The notes: generated by a model not told the origin, from the sequence alone. DNA of 64,000 bases from JACDAN01 sp963721345 (GCA_963721345.1 CAVRIT010000001.1:2294001-2358000); one strand, 5' to 3'. Counted from the stretch's first letter, positions 34,565 to 43,317 are shown. Translations and numbers: made by a program.

Positions 34565-36002
34565 GAAGCTCCCGGGCCTCCAGCGCGTCCTCGACGTCCC
34601 GTCCCTGGCGGCGGTCGCGTACGGCGAGATCGCATCGTCCCTCTACTTCGCCCTGGGCGTGATCGCGCTCTACGCGATGGGCTTCACGCCCTGGGTTCTG
34701 CTCGCGGTCGGACTGCTCTTCCTGGTCGTCGCGCTCTCCTACGCCGAAGGGACGACGGCGATCCCGGAGACCGGCGGCGCCGCGACCTTCGTCCGGCGCG
34801 CGTTCAACGACCCCGCCGGGTTCCTCACCGGCTGGGCGCTGATCCTCGACTACCTGATCGTGATGGCGCTGGCCGGCCTCTTCGTGCCGCACTATCTCGG
34901 CCACGCGCGTCGGCTGGGAAGGCCTGACCGACGAGCCCTGGGACACCGTGGTCGGGATCGGCGGTCATCCTCGGGATCGCAGCGACGCGCCTCTTCCGCC
35001 GGACGAGCCTGTACCGGACGGCGATCGTCGTCGCCGGGATCGCGTTCGTCTCGCACCTGCTCCTCGTCGTCCTGGGGTTCGCGCTCCTGTTCTCGCTCGG
35101 CGCGCTCGACGAGGGGATCGACCTCGGCACCGCGCCGACCTGGAGCGACATCGCCTTCGCGCTCCCGCTCGCGATGCTCGCCTACACCGGGCTCGAGACG
35201 GTTGCGAACCTCGCCGCGGAGACGCGAGAGCCCGGACGGACGCTCCCGCGCAGCCTCTTCGCGGGATCGGGCTCGTCGTCGCGGTGTCCTTCGCGATCGG
35301 GCTCATCGCGGTGTCGGCCTACCCGGGCGGAATCGGGCTGGCGGAGGAGTGGCTCCGCGCGCCGCTGATGGGGCTCACCGCGGCACTCGACGCGAGAGCT
35401 GCCGGCGCTCGCCGGTGACGTTCTCCGCGTCGGAATCGGTCTCACCGGGGTGCTCGTCCTGCTGACCGCCGTCACGACCTCGATCTCCGGCGCCGGGCGC
35501 CTCGCGTACTCGCTGGGCCAGCGCGGACATGCTCCCGCACGTCTTCGGAGTCCTCGAACCGCAGGACGCTGATCTCGCCGGCCGCGATCGTCGGGCTCGG
35601 CGCTGATCGCCTCGGCCCTGCTCGTGATCGGCCACTTCATCCCGACCGAAGCCGTCCGCTTCCTCGCCGGGCTCTTCAGCTTCGGCGTCCTCTTCGCCTT
35701 CACCGCGGCACAGCTCGCGGTGATCAGGCTGCGGTTCACCGAGCCGGACCTGCCACGGCCGTTCCGTGCGCCGCTGGCCGCCGCCTGATCGGCGCGCCGC
35801 TCACCTTCGCGATCTGGGTCGTCTCGCTCGCGACTCACGACGCGACGCGCATCGCCGGCCCCGTATGGCTCGCGGTCGGCGCCGCGATCTACGTCGCGAC
35901 CCGCATCGGCGCGGGGAGGACCGTGCTCGGGAAGCGTCAGTCCGGCGGAGCCCGATCTCCGTCCCTGCCGAGGAGGGCATCTACGACCGGATCCTCGTGC
36001 CG
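34557..36002 (+). pseudogene. second APC-UspA permease, broken by many frameshifts
   Basis: A paralogue of the 32517 permease, starting at TTG 34557 (ARKLPGLQRVLDVPSLAAVA). The reading jumps frames near 34905, 34960, 35270, 35395, 35530, 35600 and 35785. Each segment still reads as good permease: TDEPWDTVVGIG, ILGIAATRLFRR, MLAYTGLETVANLAAE, LAGDVLRVGIGLTGVLVLL, IPTEAVRFLAGLFSFGVLFA, LTFAIWVVSLATHDATRIAG. It leads into the UspA module below. Clean residues between indels point to poor local sequence accuracy more than to long decay. Confidence 0.75.
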
Positions 36003-36440
36003 ATGAAGCTCGGCCCGATCGGCGAGGAGATCCTGGCGACCGCGATCAGGCTCGCGGAGGAGCATGGGGCGACGGTCAGCGCGATCCACGTGATCGCGGT
36101 GCCGATGGAGAAGGACCTCGACGCCGACATGATCGACGCCGAGGAGCGCGCCGAGGCGTCGCTCGCCGAGGCGAAGCTGCTCGCGTCGGAGCACGACGTG
36201 GTCGTCGAAGGCAGAACGGTGCGCTCACGCTCGATCGGCGAGTCGATCGTCGAGGAGGCGAAGCGCGAGAGCGTCGATCTCATCGTCATGGGCTCGGCGC
36301 CGAAGTGGCGCCGCCAGTCGCGCTTCTTCAGCCCGACGGTCGATTTCGTCCTCAGGAATGCGCCGTGCGAGGTGATGGTGATCGCGTACCCGCAGGGAGT
36401 GCTGGAGGAGGAACTCCTGTCGGTAACCTCAGACGCGTGA
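36003..36440 (+). CDS. UspA domain (C-terminal module of the broken permease)
   Basis: An intact universal-stress-protein fold following YDRILVPMKLGPIGEEIL, with VSAIHVIAVPM, a helical insert and the ATP-binding loop IVMGSAPKWRRQSRFFSPTVDFV ending VMVIAYPQG. ATG 36003 is the first usual start in this frame, but strand 1 begins slightly upstream. The module is therefore probably the fused C-terminus of the preceding permease and not a free protein. It stops just before ceoB-like 36437. Confidence 0.75.
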   Translation: MKLGPIGEEILATAIRLAEEHGATVSAIHVIAVPMEKDLDADMIDAEERAEASLAEAKLLASEHDVVVEGRTVRSRSIGESIVEEAKRESVDLIVMGSAPKWRRQSRFFSPTVDFVLRNAPCEVMVIAYPQGVLEEELLSVTSDA

Positions 36441-36850
36441 AGGCGCTCGTCATCGGCTGCGGGCGGGTGGGTTCGGCCGTCGCACTCGAGCTCGATCGGC
36501 TCGGCTGGGAGGTCACCACCGTCGACGAGAAGGAGGACGCCCTCCAGCGGTTGGGCGAGAACTGGTCCGGCGGCTTCGTCGTCGGACACGGCATGGACAC
36601 GGAGGTGCTGACCGCGGCAGGGATCGAGGATGCCGACGCCGTGGTCGTCGCGACCGACGGTGACAACACGAACCTCGTGATCGGCCAGGTGGCGCAGAAG
36701 CGCTTCGGGATCGAGACGACGATCGTCCGGGTGCTCGACCCGGCAAGGGCCGCGGTCTACGAGGAGCTCGGCCTCCGGACGGTCTGTCCGACCTCGACGG
36801 CGATCGAGGTCCTCACCGGGGCCGTCAACTCGTCGGCGGCGAAGGCCTGA
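36437..36850 (+). CDS. TrkA-N (RCK) domain protein, CeoB-like
   Basis: 137 residues, a single NAD-binding RCK_N domain: VKALVIGCGRVGSAVALEL, GHGMDTEVLTAAGIEDADAV and VVATDGDNTNLVIGQVAQKR. There is no TrkA-C domain. It resembles CeoB of mycobacteria, which pairs with CeoC and lies next to an APC permease. GTG 36437 is 7 nt after TAACCT (36424-36429). It overlaps the next gene (TGATG), so the two are co-translated. Confidence 0.9.
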   Translation: MKALVIGCGRVGSAVALELDRLGWEVTTVDEKEDALQRLGENWSGGFVVGHGMDTEVLTAAGIEDADAVVVATDGDNTNLVIGQVAQKRFGIETTIVRVLDPARAAVYEELGLRTVCPTSTAIEVLTGAVNSSAAKA

Positions 36851-37512
36851 TGTACATCGTCATCGCGGGAGGCGGCAAGGTCGGCGCGAACCTCACTCGA
36901 AGCGTCGGCGCGCTCGGCCACGAGGTGACGCTGATCGAGCAGCGGCGCGAGCGTTTCGAGGTGCTCGAGGAGGAGTTCGAGCACCGCGTGCAGCTCGGCG
37001 ACGCAACGGAGCTCTTCGTCCTCGAGCGCGCGGGCATCGCCCGCCCGCCCGACCTGGTGGTCGCTGTCACCGGCGACGACGAGGACAACATGATCATCTG
37101 CCAGATGGCGACGGAGCGCTACGGCGTCGAGAAGGTCATCGCCCGCGTCAACGACCCGCGCAACCAGCCGCACTTCGACCTGCTCGGCGTCTCGCCGACG
37201 GTCTCCGCGACCTCGATCATCCTCGGGATGATCGAGCACGAAGTCCCGGAGCACGGCCTCGTCCACCTGCTCGACCTCCGCAAGGAGAACCTCGAGATCG
37301 TGGAGGTCCAGCTCGACGACGACTCGCCGTGCATCGGCAAGCAGGTCAACCGCCTCGAGCTTCCCGCGGGCTCGCGCCTGATCACGATCCTGCGTGCCGG
37401 CCAGTCGCAGATGACGGACGGATCGACCGAGCTCCGCGCCGGGGATCAGGTGCTCGCGGTGCTGGAGCCGGGCAAGGAAGACGAGCTGAGAAAGGTGCTG
37501 CTGAAGCCATGA
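36850..37512 (+). CDS. TrkA-family potassium regulatory protein (RCK_N + RCK_C), CeoC-like
   Basis: 220 residues. It has RCK_N (YIVIAGGGKVGANLTRSV, VAVTGDDEDNMIICQMA, VNDPRNQPHFDLLGV) followed by a TrkA-C domain (EIVEVQLDDDSPCIGKQV, GSRLITILRAG, LRAGDQVLAVLEPG). It probably forms a hetero-octameric gating ring with the RCK_N-only partner and controls the APC-UspA permeases upstream or TrkH. It overlaps the preceding gene by one base and the following gene by four. Confidence 0.92.
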   Translation: MYIVIAGGGKVGANLTRSVGALGHEVTLIEQRRERFEVLEEEFEHRVQLGDATELFVLERAGIARPPDLVVAVTGDDEDNMIICQMATERYGVEKVIARVNDPRNQPHFDLLGVSPTVSATSIILGMIEHEVPEHGLVHLLDLRKENLEIVEVQLDDDSPCIGKQVNRLELPAGSRLITILRAGQSQMTDGSTELRAGDQVLAVLEPGKEDELRKVLLKP

Positions 37513-38582
37513 GCTTACGGATCCCGGGTCTCGTCCTCCTCGCCGTCGCGCTCGCCGCGTGCGGCGGCGGCAGCTCGAGGCACGCAAGCCGACCGAGGCG
37601 GGCCGCTACGGGCTACCGCTTCGTGGCGATCGCGTCCGGCCTGAGCTCACCCGTCCACGTGACCTCGCCACGTGGCGAGACACGGCTCTACGTCGTGGAG
37701 CAGGAAGGGCGCATCCGCATCCTCCAAGGCGGCCGCGTCACGGGCACGCTCCTCGACGTCCGCTCGCGGGTCGTCTGTTGCGGCGAGCAGGGGCTCCTGT
37801 CGGTCGCGTTCCACCCGAACTACTCGAAGAATCGCCGCTTCTTCGTCTACTACACGGCGCCGGCCAACCGCGTGGTCGAGTACCGCGGCAAGCGCGCCGT
37901 GCGGACGCTCCTCAACGTCGCCGACCCGTACTCGAACCACAACGGCGGCCAGCTCGCGTTCGGGCCGGACGGGCGGCTCTACGTCGGCATGGGGGACGCG
38001 GGCGCGGGCGGAGACCCAGAGAACCGGGCGCAGAACATGTCTTCGCCGTTCGGGAAGCTCATGTCGATCAACGTCGACCGGCGCGGCTCGGGTTGGCGCA
38101 AGGAGGCGCTCGGCCTGCGGAACCCGTGGCGATTCGGCTTCGACCGGACGACGGGCGACCTCTACATCGGCGACGTCGGCCAGAACGCCTGGGAGGAGAT
38201 CAACTACCTGCCGCGCCGGAGCCCCGGCCTCGAGAACTACGGCTGGGACGTCTACGAGGGGCGCGCGAAATACGAGGACAAGCAGCCGTCCGGTGGCCGC
38301 CTCGTCTTCCCGATTGCGGTCTACCCCCTCGGAAGCCACTGCGCGGTCGTCGGAGGCGTCCCGTACCGAGGGCGGGCCGTGGCCTCGGCGCGCGGACGGT
38401 ACTTCTACGGGGACAACTGCTCGGGCGCCGTCTGGTCGCTCCGGGTCGTCGGTGGGAAGGCGCGTGGCGTACGCCGAGAGAGCTTCTCGCTGTCGGGTCT
38501 CTCGTCGTTCGGCGAGAACGGCCGCGGCGAGCTCTTCGCCACGAGCCTCAACGGCCGCGTGTACCAGCTCAGAGCCGGCTAG
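37509..38582 (+). CDS. PQQ-dependent sugar dehydrogenase-like lipoprotein (beta-propeller)
   Basis: 357 residues. A lipoprotein signal with lipobox AVALAAC (Cys ~18) leads into a six-bladed GSDH propeller: FVAIASGLSSPVHVTSPRG, LYVVEQEGRIRI, GLLSVAFHPNY, SNHNGGQLAFGPDGRLYVGMGD, LGLRNPWRFGFD and GDVGQNAWEEINYL. The His and Asn/Arg motifs match the soluble aldose dehydrogenase (YliI/GdhB) family. It is likely anchored outside the membrane and oxidises sugars if PQQ is available; no pqq genes are in this window. ATG 37509 is coupled to the TrkA gene. Confidence 0.9.
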   Translation: MSLRIPGLVLLAVALAACGGGSSRHASRPRRAATGYRFVAIASGLSSPVHVTSPRGETRLYVVEQEGRIRILQGGRVTGTLLDVRSRVVCCGEQGLLSVAFHPNYSKNRRFFVYYTAPANRVVEYRGKRAVRTLLNVADPYSNHNGGQLAFGPDGRLYVGMGDAGAGGDPENRAQNMSSPFGKLMSINVDRRGSGWRKEALGLRNPWRFGFDRTTGDLYIGDVGQNAWEEINYLPRRSPGLENYGWDVYEGRAKYEDKQPSGGRLVFPIAVYPLGSHCAVVGGVPYRGRAVASARGRYFYGDNCSGAVWSLRVVGGKARGVRRESFSLSGLSSFGENGRGELFATSLNGRVYQLRAG

Positions 38583-38800
38583 CCCGCGCGGCGACGGATC
38601 TGCGGGCCCTGCTGGCCCAGTGACGCGTAGGCGAGCGCCTGCAGCGACTCGTTCAGCAGTGCGAGCTCTCGCACGACCGGCGCGAGGTTCTCGCCGCTGT
38701 CGAGCCTTCGATTGAGCCCCTGAAGCTCAGCGGTCAGGCGGTCGAGCCGCTCCAGGAGCGCGTCGAGCTGGCGGTCACCGACGTCGTTCGGCTTCTCCAC
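38579..38800 (-). CDS. 73-residue coiled-coil protein, unknown function
   Basis: Mostly one long amphipathic helix with heptad spacing (LDALLERLDRLTAELQGLNR), a second short helix (VVRELALLNESLQALAYASL) and a basic tail. It overlaps the VanZ gene by 26 bp upstream and the sugar dehydrogenase 3' end by 4 bp on the other strand. It is possibly co-transcribed with vanZ. I recognise no family. Confidence 0.6.
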   Translation of the reverse strand: MEKPNDVGDRQLDALLERLDRLTAELQGLNRRLDSGENLAPVVRELALLNESLQALAYASLGQQGPQIRRRAG

Positions 38801-39143
38801 GACCCGAATGGTAATGGCGGATGCGGCCGGCGAGCATCACCCCGATGAGGACTCCGACAGCGTCGATCGCCACGTCGACGGGCGCTCCGAGGCGACCGGG
38901 GACGAGGCTCTGGTGCAGCTCGTCGCTGACGGCGTAGGCGATCCCCGCCGCGATCGACCAGCCGACACTGCCCGTCGCGCGCAGCAGCAGGAAGCCGAGG
39001 ACGGCGTATTCGCCGGCATGGGCAAGCTTGCGCAGCGTGAAGTCCCAGTCCTCGAGGCCGGTGCCGAGATCCGGAATCGAGGAGAGGCCGAAGATCAATG
39101 CCGCCCAGGCCACTACCGGCCCCCACCGCCACGCCACCCGCAC
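38775..39143 (-). CDS. VanZ-like membrane protein
   Basis: 122 residues with four membrane segments and the VanZ motifs KLAHAGEYAVLGFLLLR and YAVSDELHQSLVPGRLGAPVDVAIDAVG. The family is linked to glycopeptide tolerance and envelope functions, mostly uncharacterised. GTG 39143 is chosen because TAGTAT (39157-39152 on this strand) ends 8 nt before it. That box shares bases with the probable promoter of the cobalamin operon reading the other way. Confidence 0.88.
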   Translation of the reverse strand: MRVAWRWGPVVAWAALIFGLSSIPDLGTGLEDWDFTLRKLAHAGEYAVLGFLLLRATGSVGWSIAAGIAYAVSDELHQSLVPGRLGAPVDVAIDAVGVLIGVMLAGRIRHYHSGRGEAERRR

Positions 39144-39150
39144 GACGGGG

Positions 39151-39157
39151 CATACTA
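39151..39157. promoter_or_regulatory. overlapping divergent -10 boxes of vanZ and the cobalamin operon
   Basis: CATACTA reads TAGTAT on the minus strand, 8 nt before the vanZ GTG, and CATACT on the plus strand, about 14 nt before the start of the cobalamin riboswitch. The same few bases therefore appear to serve both directions. This is inferred from spacing only. Confidence 0.45.
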
Positions 39158-39169
39158 GGCCCGACAGAG

Positions 39170-39315
39170 AAGGCGAGCAGTGAGGGAACCCGGTGCAAGT
39201 CCGGGACGGTCCCGCCGCTGTGAGGGGAGACGCTCCCCGCCGGAAGCCACTGGCCCGCGGGCCGGGAAGGCGGACGGGGAGGGCGCCCCGAGTCAGAAGA
39301 CCTGCCGCCCGCCTT
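39170..39315 (+). ncRNA. cobalamin (B12) riboswitch
   Basis: All conserved blocks are present in order. AAGGCG and CGCCTT form the closing P1 stem (39170-39175 with 39310-39315). The core is GGGAACCCGGTGCAAGTCC followed by GGGACGGTCCCGCCGCTGT. GCCGGAAGCCACTGG follows, then GGGAAGG. The B12 box AGTCAGAAGACCTGCC is at 39291-39306. The GTG of the first DUF4430 gene, with AGGAGG at 39338-39343, lies 32 nt downstream, so control of translation or early termination by adenosylcobalamin is expected. It shows that the downstream operon concerns vitamin B12. Confidence 0.97.
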
Positions 39316-39347
39316 GGCATTCGAACCCCTCGCGGATAGGAGGATTC

Positions 39348-39944
39348 GTGCAACGACCACTCTTGGCTTCGGCGGCAGCGCTCCTGCTCGCCGTCCTGCT
39401 CGTTCCGGCGGCGCTCGCCGCCCGGGTGTCCGTTCGTGTCGAAGGACGGACGACGACGATCTTCAACCCGCTTCAGACACAGTTCGAGGCGGGCGCGAAC
39501 GCCCTCACCTCGCTCGACGCCGCGAGCCTGCGCGGCGAGTTCTACTACCACGTCACGAACACGGCCTTCGGGCCCTACGTCGACCAGATCGGCCGTCACC
39601 CGGCTGGGGGAACGAGCGGCTGGACGTTCAAGCTGAACGGCGTCTCGGCTCCTGTCGGCGCCGACAACGTGCAGCTGAAGGACGGCGACCGCGTGCTCTG
39701 GTACTGGGCGACCTTCGGGCAATCCGGCGGGCCGCCGACGTTGACGCTGATCCGCCGAGGCCGCAACTGCTACCGGGTCGTCTCCGAGAACGACGCGGGC
39801 ATCGACTCGACGGCGGACGGCGCAGTGCTCCTCGTCGACGGACGCCGGATCCGGACTCGGTCCGGCCGCGGCTGTGTCGGACGGCACGTCGGGCTCGTTC
39901 GCGCCACCCTGCCGGGCGCGGTGCGGTCGAACGCGCTGCGCTAG
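39348..39944 (+). CDS. secreted DUF4430 protein (transcobalamin beta-domain-like)
   Basis: 198 residues. The signal peptide ASAAALLLAVLLVPAALA cleaves before ARVSVRVEG. The DUF4430 domain follows (about residues 25-130): ANALTSLDAASL, EFYYHVTNTAFGPYVDQIG, SGWTFKLNGVSAPVGADNVQ and LKDGDRVLWYWATFG, a pattern like the C-terminal cobalamin-contacting domain of intrinsic factor and transcobalamin. The C-terminal ~65 residues carry two cysteines and basic residues. It is the first gene after the B12 riboswitch, with AGGAGG four bases before GTG 39348. Inferred role: extracellular cobalamin or corrinoid capture. Confidence 0.85.
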   Translation: MQRPLLASAAALLLAVLLVPAALAARVSVRVEGRTTTIFNPLQTQFEAGANALTSLDAASLRGEFYYHVTNTAFGPYVDQIGRHPAGGTSGWTFKLNGVSAPVGADNVQLKDGDRVLWYWATFGQSGGPPTLTLIRRGRNCYRVVSENDAGIDSTADGAVLLVDGRRIRTRSGRGCVGRHVGLVRATLPGAVRSNALR

Positions 39945-40609
39945 TGAACCGTGGGCTCGCGACGCTCCTCCTCGCGCTCGGCCTGCTGGCCGGGTGCGGG
40001 GAGGAGGCGGCCGGCCGTGGGGCGGCGCAGCTGTGGGTCACGCGTGACCGGGGTTCCGAGGTCGTGCTCACCGAAAACGTCCCGGCCGGAATCTCGGCCC
40101 TCGAAGCGTTGCGGCGCGAAGCCGACGTCGAGACCCGGTACGGGGGGCGCTTCGTGCAGTCCATCGAGGGCCTCGAGGGCAGCCTGTCGGATCGCCACGA
40201 CTGGTTCTGGTTCGTCAACGGCTACGAGGCGGATCTCAGCGCGGCCGACTACGAGCTCCGCGACGGCGACGTGCTCTGGTGGGACCACCGCTCGTGGGAG
40301 GGCCGGATGCGCCAGCCGGTGGTCGTCGGCGCCTTTCCGGAGCCGTTCCGCCACGGCTGGGGCGGCAAGCGCCGGCCGACCGTGATCGAGGGCGGGCCGG
40401 AGGCTCTCGAGCGCAGCCTCGCCGAGCTCGTCGGCGGCTCGGGCGGTGAGGGCGAGGCCAACCGCCTGCGACTCGTCCCCGGAACCGGCTTCCGCGGCTC
40501 GCTCGAAGGGGCGCCTGGAGACCCCGTCGTCTTCACGCTGGGGCGCGAGACGGCGAGACGCCTGCTCGAGGACGCCTCGGTCGTCCGCTACCGGTACGAG
40601 CTGCCGTGA
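39944..40609 (+). CDS. DUF4430 lipoprotein
   Basis: 221 residues. Lipobox LGLLAGC makes Cys17 the lipidated residue, so the protein is membrane-anchored on the outside. A DUF4430 domain follows: ISALEALRREADVETRYGG, SDRHDWFWFVNGYEADLSAA and LRDGDVLWWDHRSWEG. The ~110-residue C-terminal part is unassigned and ends VVRYRYELP. Start GTG 39944 shares a base with the previous stop (TAGTG). Within the riboswitch operon it would be a second beta-domain-like capture protein, possibly handing cobalamin to the S component. Confidence 0.85.
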   Translation: MNRGLATLLLALGLLAGCGEEAAGRGAAQLWVTRDRGSEVVLTENVPAGISALEALRREADVETRYGGRFVQSIEGLEGSLSDRHDWFWFVNGYEADLSAADYELRDGDVLWWDHRSWEGRMRQPVVVGAFPEPFRHGWGGKRRPTVIEGGPEALERSLAELVGGSGGEGEANRLRLVPGTGFRGSLEGAPGDPVVFTLGRETARRLLEDASVVRYRYELP

Positions 40610-41304
40610 GCCCCGTCCCCGCAGCCGCGCTGCTCGGCGCCCTCGCCGTCGCCGCGCTCCTCGCCGACCGGACGATCTCGGTGGCGCTGATCACCGGCGT
40701 CCTCCTCGTGGTCTGCTTCAGGGCACCGCGGCGCCGTCGCTGGCCGTACCTCGTCGGCACGCTCGGCTCCGCGCTGGTGGTGTTCCTCCTCAGTCCGCTG
40801 CTGGGCTCGTACGGCGGGGTCGTCTACTGGGAGGGCCCGTCGGTCCCTGTGCTCGGGAGGGTGGACGTCACGAGCGAGGAAGTGGAGGAGGCGCTGTTCC
40901 AGAGTCTGCGGCTCGCTGCGGTCGGGCTCTCCTTCGCGGCCTACGCCCTGCTGCTCGACCACGACCGGCTGTTGCAGGCCGGCGGCGCGCTGCGGCGCTC
41001 GGTGCTCGCCATCGCGCTGGCGACCCGCCTCGTCCCGACGCTGGAGCGGGATGCCGCCGGCTACGTGGAGGCTCTGCGTGGGCGCGGGGTGGAGGTGGAG
41101 GGACTCAGAGGCCGCGCCAGGCTGTTGTCCCCGCTCCTCGCAGGTTCGCTCGAGCGCTCGCTCAACCTGGCGGAGTCGATGGAGGCGCGGGGATTCGGGC
41201 GGCCGGGGCGCACCCGCGCGCCGAGACCTCCGTGGCAGCGCGTCGACCGGGTCGCGCTCGTTGGGGCGCTCGTCGTCGTCGCGGGGGGTGCGTTGTGGCT
41301 CTAG
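40606..41304 (+). CDS. ecfT: EcfT, ECF transporter transmembrane (T) component
   Basis: 232 residues with five or six hydrophobic helices and the two coupling-helix motifs typical of EcfT: VEALRGRGVEVEG (ARG-type) and SMEARGFGRPGR (ARG-type) near the C-terminus. The T component links the two ATPases to the S component. It starts at GTG 40606, overlapping the lipoprotein gene by 4 bp, and overlaps the ATPase gene by 10 bp. It belongs to the cobalamin-riboswitch operon. Confidence 0.92.
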   Translation: MSPVPAAALLGALAVAALLADRTISVALITGVLLVVCFRAPRRRRWPYLVGTLGSALVVFLLSPLLGSYGGVVYWEGPSVPVLGRVDVTSEEVEEALFQSLRLAAVGLSFAAYALLLDHDRLLQAGGALRRSVLAIALATRLVPTLERDAAGYVEALRGRGVEVEGLRGRARLLSPLLAGSLERSLNLAESMEARGFGRPGRTRAPRPPWQRVDRVALVGALVVVAGGALWL

Positions 41305-42650
41305 CGCGGATCGAGTCGCTGACGTACCGCCACCACGATGCCGCTCGTGCAGCGCTCCTCGATGTCTCGGTCGAGGTACAGCCGGGCGAGCTCGTCTGCC
41401 TGCTCGGCCCATCCGGGTCCGGCAAGTCGACGCTCCTTCGCGCGCTCGCAGGCCTCGTGCCGCACTTCCACGGCGGGGCGTTTCGCGGCCGCGTCGAGGT
41501 GGCGGGGCGAGACACGCGGACGACGCGCCCGAGCGACCTTGCGGGGATCGTGGCGAGCGTCTTTCAGGACCCTGAGGACCAGGTGGTGTTCACGCAGGTC
41601 GCGAACGAGGTCGAGTTCGGGCTCGAGAACCTCGGCGTCCCGTCGGACGAGATCCCGGGCCGCGCGCGGGAGGCGCTGCGTGCCGTCGACGTCGTTCAGC
41701 TCGCGTCCCGCCGGACGCCGGAGCTCTCGGCGGGCGAGCTTCAGCGGGTCTGTCTCGCCGCGGCGCTTGCGCTTCGTCCCCAGCTGCTGCTGCTCGACGA
41801 GCCTACGTCGCAGCTCGATCCCGAGGGCGCGACGGAGCTGCTCGACCGGCTTGCGGAGCTGGAGACCTCCGCCGTCGTCTCGGAGCAGCGTCCGGCGCTG
41901 CCGCTGGAGCACTGTGACCGCGTCTGGTTTCTCGAGGAGGGCCGCCTGCTGCTCGATGCTCCACGCGACGAGGCCCTCGACTGGCTCGAGCGTCACCGCG
42001 GTTCGTATCTGGCCAGGTTGCAGACTGTTCCCAGCAACGACGCGACTGAAATCGCCAACGCAGTTGTCCGGTGCGACCAGGTCTCGTACGGCTACGGCGG
42101 CCGGCCGGGCGTGGTCTCGGCGAGCCTCGAGATCGCGCGCGGGGAGATCGTGGCGCTGACCGGGCCCAACGGGTCGGGCAAGACGACCCTCGCCAAGCTC
42201 GCGGCCGGGCTGATCGAGCCCGAGTCGGGACACGTGACCCGCCATGGACGCGCGTCGTACCTCAGCCAGGATCCCGGGCGCTACGTCGTCGCGGAACGCG
42301 TCGACGAGGAGGTCGCGCTCGGCGTCGGAGGCGACCTGCAGCGCGCCCGCCGGGCGCTCGAGCAGGTGGAGCTCGCGGGCTTCGAGGCCCGTCATCCGCG
42401 GGACCTCTCCAGCGGAGAGCGTGAGCGCGTCGCGCTGGCTTCGGTGCTCGTCACCGACCCCGACCTGCTCGTCCTCGACGAGCCGACGCGAGGGATGGAT
42501 CCGGAGCGTAAGCGGTCGCTTGCCGAACTGCTTCGACGGGACGCCGACCGTCGCGCGACGCTGGTCGTCACTCACGACCTCACGTTCGTCGCGGACCTCG
42601 CCGATCGCGTGGTCGGCCTCGGAGCCAGCCGGGAGCCGGTCCTTGCCTAG
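41295..42650 (+). CDS. EcfA-EcfA' fused ECF transporter ATPase
   Basis: 451 residues containing two complete ABC ATPase domains in one chain. The first has GPSGSGKSTLLRALA, FQDPEDQVVFTQ (the ECF-type Q-loop), LSAGELQRV and LLLLDEPTSQLD. The second has GPNGSGKTTLAKLA, YLSQDPGRYVV, LSSGERERV and LLVLDEPTRGMDP. Fusion of the two EcfA subunits is common in actinobacteria. GTG 41295 is chosen; its end overlaps the TTG of the S component by 8 bp. Confidence 0.95.
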   Translation: MALARIESLTYRHHDAARAALLDVSVEVQPGELVCLLGPSGSGKSTLLRALAGLVPHFHGGAFRGRVEVAGRDTRTTRPSDLAGIVASVFQDPEDQVVFTQVANEVEFGLENLGVPSDEIPGRAREALRAVDVVQLASRRTPELSAGELQRVCLAAALALRPQLLLLDEPTSQLDPEGATELLDRLAELETSAVVSEQRPALPLEHCDRVWFLEEGRLLLDAPRDEALDWLERHRGSYLARLQTVPSNDATEIANAVVRCDQVSYGYGGRPGVVSASLEIARGEIVALTGPNGSGKTTLAKLAAGLIEPESGHVTRHGRASYLSQDPGRYVVAERVDEEVALGVGGDLQRARRALEQVELAGFEARHPRDLSSGERERVALASVLVTDPDLLVLDEPTRGMDPERKRSLAELLRRDADRRATLVVTHDLTFVADLADRVVGLGASREPVLA

Positions 42651-43317
42651 GGCGCTTCTCCTCGCAGCCGCCGCAGCCGCGTTCGTCTGCGGCGCCTGGG
42701 CCGCTCTCTCGCCGGAGGACGCGAGCCTGTCGATGCTCCTCGTGGCGGTTGCGCTGGTCGTCGCCGGCTTCGCCTGGCTCGAGTCGGGGCCGGGCTCGGC
42801 GAAGGAGCTCGCGCTCGTCGCGGTGCTCGGCGGCGGTGCCGCTGCGGGGCGTGTCCTCTTCGCGGCGGTCCCCGGCGTGCAGCCGGTGACGGTCGTCGCC
42901 GTGGCCGCGGGGGCGGCCCTCGGGGCCCGGATCGGCTTCGCCGTCGGAGCCGTCGCTGCGCTGGTCTCCAACTTCTACCTCGGGCAGGGCATCTGGACGC
43001 CCTGGCAGATGCTCTGCTGGGGTGCGTGCGGCGTAGCCGGGGCGCTCGCTGCGGGGCTCATTCGCCGGCGCTGGGCGTTCGCGGCGCTCTGCTTCGCGCT
43101 CGGCTTCGCCTTCTCGAGCGCGATGGACCTCTGGTACTGGTACGGCTTCTGGCCCCATACCTGGGAGGCCCTGGCCGTCGTCTACAGCCGCGGAGTCTGG
43201 TTCAGCCTCGCGCACGCGATCGGGAACGTGGTCTTCGCGCTGGCCGTCGGGCCCGAGCTCCGCCGCCTGCTGGAGCGCTATGGACGCCGGCTGCGAGTGG
43301 AGGTCGCGTGGGCCTGA
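42643..43317 (+). CDS. ECF transporter S component, predicted cobalamin-specific
   Basis: 224 residues and about six membrane segments. Features include AVPGVQPVTVVAVAAGAALG, GAVAALVSNFYLGQGIWTPWQMLCWG (a conserved S-component loop) and a C-terminal FSLAHAIGNVVFALAVGPEL. The family resembles ECF S components of the CbrT/CblT kind. Specificity for cobalamin is inferred from the riboswitch and the DUF4430 partners. TTG 42643 overlaps the ATPase stop; GTG 43308 of the next gene overlaps its end by 10 bp. Confidence 0.88.
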   Translation: MPRALLLAAAAAAFVCGAWAALSPEDASLSMLLVAVALVVAGFAWLESGPGSAKELALVAVLGGGAAAGRVLFAAVPGVQPVTVVAVAAGAALGARIGFAVGAVAALVSNFYLGQGIWTPWQMLCWGACGVAGALAAGLIRRRWAFAALCFALGFAFSSAMDLWYWYGFWPHTWEALAVVYSRGVWFSLAHAIGNVVFALAVGPELRRLLERYGRRLRVEVAWA

